The notes beneath the pieces are model-generated. The model worked only from the letters and a program-made list of their open reading frames with translations, was not told where the DNA came from and made no database searches. From Dipylidium caninum (Eukaryota > Platyhelminthes > Cestoda > Cyclophyllidea > Dipylidiidae), in the NCBI GenBank assembly GCA_017562135.1, contig QEYB01000526.1, positions 1-64,000 of the forward strand: a stretch of DNA of 64,000 nucleotides, written 5' to 3'. A program made the position numbers and the translations under genes. Shown here one piece after another: positions 61,559 through 64,000 of the stretch; within the stretch, counting starts at the first letter, position 1, and each line of letters begins with the position of its first letter.

Positions 61559-64000
61559 ATGTTTCGACAACTAGTCCGCTCGGCGACATTTACGTATAAA
61601 AACAGGTTAAATCTTTATTCGGTTCGGGTGTGCGCCATCGCTTTCTCTCCCATGTCCGTAAATCACTCAAACTTCGATCGACTTCCTCGGTCAGTGAAGC
61701 CTATCAACTACAAGTTAGATTTTGTCCCCGATTTTTCAAAGTTCATTTTCACTGGCAATGCCACGGTGGAGTTGCACGTATGTTTATTTATATCTTTATT
61801 CACGTGGTATCTGTCTGTTATTATTGCCTCTTCTTATTATGATTTTGAATTTTTGCCTTTCATGGGCGTCATTCTCCTTTATGATTTAATCTTCACAGTT
61901 CCTACTGCGTGTTTCAGATTGTCGAGCCTACAAACCAAATCATTTTTAACTCCAAAGGACTATCAATATCTTCGGCATCATATGATGACAGTAGGTTTTT
62001 TTCATCCGTACCAAGTTGTTAGATCCTGCGAATATAATTCTTGATGAGGAACACGAGATTGTGAAATTTGAATTCTCCGGTGGTCTTCGGGTACATTATT
62101 TATTTTATACCATATTGGCCTCTAGCCTGGGAAAGGTAATCTAACTCTGGAATTCAGCGGCCAATTTGCCAATGACATGCTGGGTTTGTATCGTAGTGTG
62201 TACAAGGATGAAAATGGTAAAGAAGGTAACATTCTTGCCACACAGTTCGAGGTACTGCTTCTTATTCCTTAATCTTTCTATCTTTACTCTTTATCGTAAC
62301 ACTGAGTCTTGATCTTTTAGTCAGTCTATGCACGTCGCGCTTTTCCATGCATGGATGAACCAGATCGCAAAGCGACTTTCGATATCAGTATAGTCGGTCT
62401 TGACAGCCAAGTCGTTCTCTCCAATATGGTATTTTTGTCTGCTTTAGCTTCATAAATTACATTTTACTCATAGAAGCCCTATAATTATTTAACGTAGATG
62501 TTTAAATGATTCTCAATTCATATCTGCTAAGATTTTGAATTGCTTTTCATGGTAACCCTTTAACCCCCTTTTGTCATGGCTAGAAAATGATTAATAGCCT
62601 TTCGTCGTTTTTCGAGCCTGTTCTTTGCCCTCTTTATACGGTCAAAAGTAACTAAAGTAGGTCGATATATGTACCGTTTCTCTTCGAAATGGTCGTTTAG
62701 GATGGCTGTGTTTCATCGCGAGCGATAAGGATTAACTATTGCCAGGCCTATCAATTTCCTAAATAATTAGTTTAGAAGGTGCAAATCTAGAATTTTTCTG
62801 CCGCTGATTTCAGAAGGGCGCGTTAAATGGTCGTGTTTTCTATCCCATATTTATGTAGTGCTAGCATGTGACTCCCAATACTGCACAACTGTTGTGTCAA
62901 ACACCTGAATAAATCCACAAAGTACCTGGTCATTGAAGATGGCAACTTTTTCCTGGATACTAAAATTGTAAATACTTATCCCAATTTTAAACCCCTGTTA
63001 CGTAATGATTTAAGTTCGAGTTTATTTACTAAACACATTACTAGTCATGGGAATCACTAAGAATTACCAAACTCCCAATTTTTATTCCCTCAAATAGTAT
63101 CAAATGAATGAATACCGGTACGGCTGCTGTTTAGTAACTAGATGAGTTTAAGTGATAACATTTCTTAGGATTTTAACATTCTCGACGGTGCCTGGACTTA
63201 CATACTTAATTTTACCACTTTCCATGTTTAATATGCCTTGCTGGTGTAACTGCTTCTCACGGTTTTCCGTACAAGGCGTATTAGTAATATCGAGGCGAGT
63301 TGGAGATTGTATGCTGTCGCTAAGACCAAGATTCAATAATGGCTTCATCCCACATCTTATATCTACCTTTCTTCTCATCCCATTTCCTCAGCCCGAGATC
63401 TCTCGCGACATTGTGCCCACGCCGGAGGGCTGTGACGATCCTCCGGATGGTCACAATTACGTCAAAGTCTCCTTTGATCGCACGCCTATAATGTCAACTT
63501 ATCTCGTTGCTATGGTGGTGGGCGACTTTGAGTACACTTCTACTGTGTTGCAACCCACCGACGTTATCAACTTTTGCTCTCTATCCAACACGAAAGAACC
63601 CCCGCTCAACCCACCAGGTCCAGTTGAAATTCGAGTCTACACCCAGGTGGGCAAACGCGATTTTGGCCAGTATGCGCTGACAGTAGCAAAGAACTCACTG
63701 CCATTTTACACTAAACTCTTCGGATCCCCCTATCCGCTCCCCAAACTGGACCTCATAGCGATTCCGGACTTTGCTTGTGGAGCGATGGAAAATTGGGGAT
63801 TGATAACGTATCGGTAAGTTATAATCTTTAGCATCCTAGCCCTTCTCTAAGGATGTTTTTCTTGTTTCCATTATATTTGGCCTCCAGTTAATTTTTGTTG
63901 GTAGAAATTTCGGTTACCTCTGCCTTTATTTATTGCGCTTCACTGGCCGTTAGTGACCTTTTAAGATCTCATTGGCGGCAGACTTTAACTATTTGCCCCT
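61559..64000 (+). CDS. NPEPPS: Puromycin-sensitive-type M1 aminopeptidase, 5' part (runs off window)
   Basis: A zinc metallopeptidase that trims N-terminal residues from cytosolic peptides. Exons 61559-61777, 61918-61990, 62023-62090, 62126-62251, 62321-62428 and 63392-63813 join in phase and give about 338 residues. Recognisable blocks are FDRLPRSVKPINYKLDF, GLYRSVYKDENGKEG, ARRAFPCMDEPDRKATFD (usual CWDEP), FDRTPIMSTYLVAMVVGDF and the exopeptidase motif CGAMENWGLITYR. The HExxH zinc site would follow in the next exon, beyond the edge. The ATG at 61,559 adds a 31-residue Arg-rich leader before an internal Met (61,652) that fits the usual cytosolic start. The leader could be a mitochondrial-type presequence or the real start may be the inner Met. 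The 963-nt intron 5 holds no exon I can support. Confidence 0.93.

Overview
This is eukaryotic, almost certainly parasitic-flatworm (platyhelminth) DNA. All recognisable genes but one are split into many exons, and many introns are only 32-49 nt long with GT..AG ends, including several of 34-36 nt. Such short introns are known from tapeworms and flukes. The proteins are ordinary animal families with flatworm-like divergence. A tapeworm is my best guess. No bacterial operon, RNA gene, CRISPR array or recognisable transposon was seen.

The dominant structure is in the first 28 kb: a large inverted duplication with arms of about 8.8 kb (1-8,835 and 19,525-28,255) around a 10.7 kb spacer. Each arm carries an SLC37-type sugar-phosphate/phosphate exchanger running tail-to-tail with a tetraspanin. 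The right arm holds a complete 13-exon SLC37 gene (minus strand, 506 residues) and a tetraspanin copy that is cut off at the arm junction and frameshifted. The left arm is the reverse: its tetraspanin is in frame and continues into the spacer, while its SLC37 copy is in frame for exons 5-13 and scrambled by single-base indels in exons 2-4, close to the window edge. The spacer also contains at least four decayed copies of an ectonucleotide pyrophosphatase/phosphodiesterase (ENPP) gene.

Right of the duplication, a PTAR1-like prenyltransferase-alpha-repeat gene starts divergently from SLC37 (29.5-30.3 kb). Then come a gene-poor stretch, an intronless neuropeptide GPCR (36.1-37.3 kb, minus), a roughly 9 kb very GC-rich stretch with no supportable gene (38.1-47.2 kb) and an abrupt switch to AT-rich DNA (47.2-51.2 kb). 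The last part holds a katanin-like AAA ATPase, KATNAL2 (51.2-53.8 kb, minus), a ceramide synthase of the CERS1 type (55.4-60.2 kb, plus), and the first six exons of a puromycin-sensitive-type M1 aminopeptidase that runs off the right edge (61.6-64.0 kb, plus).

The genes do not form one pathway. They are independent housekeeping, membrane and signalling functions: sugar-phosphate transport at the endoplasmic reticulum, tetraspanin membrane organisation, neuropeptide sensing, microtubule severing, ceramide synthesis and cytosolic peptide trimming. Exon boundaries were derived by eye from GT/AG sites, reading-frame phase and family similarity. No transcript evidence was available.
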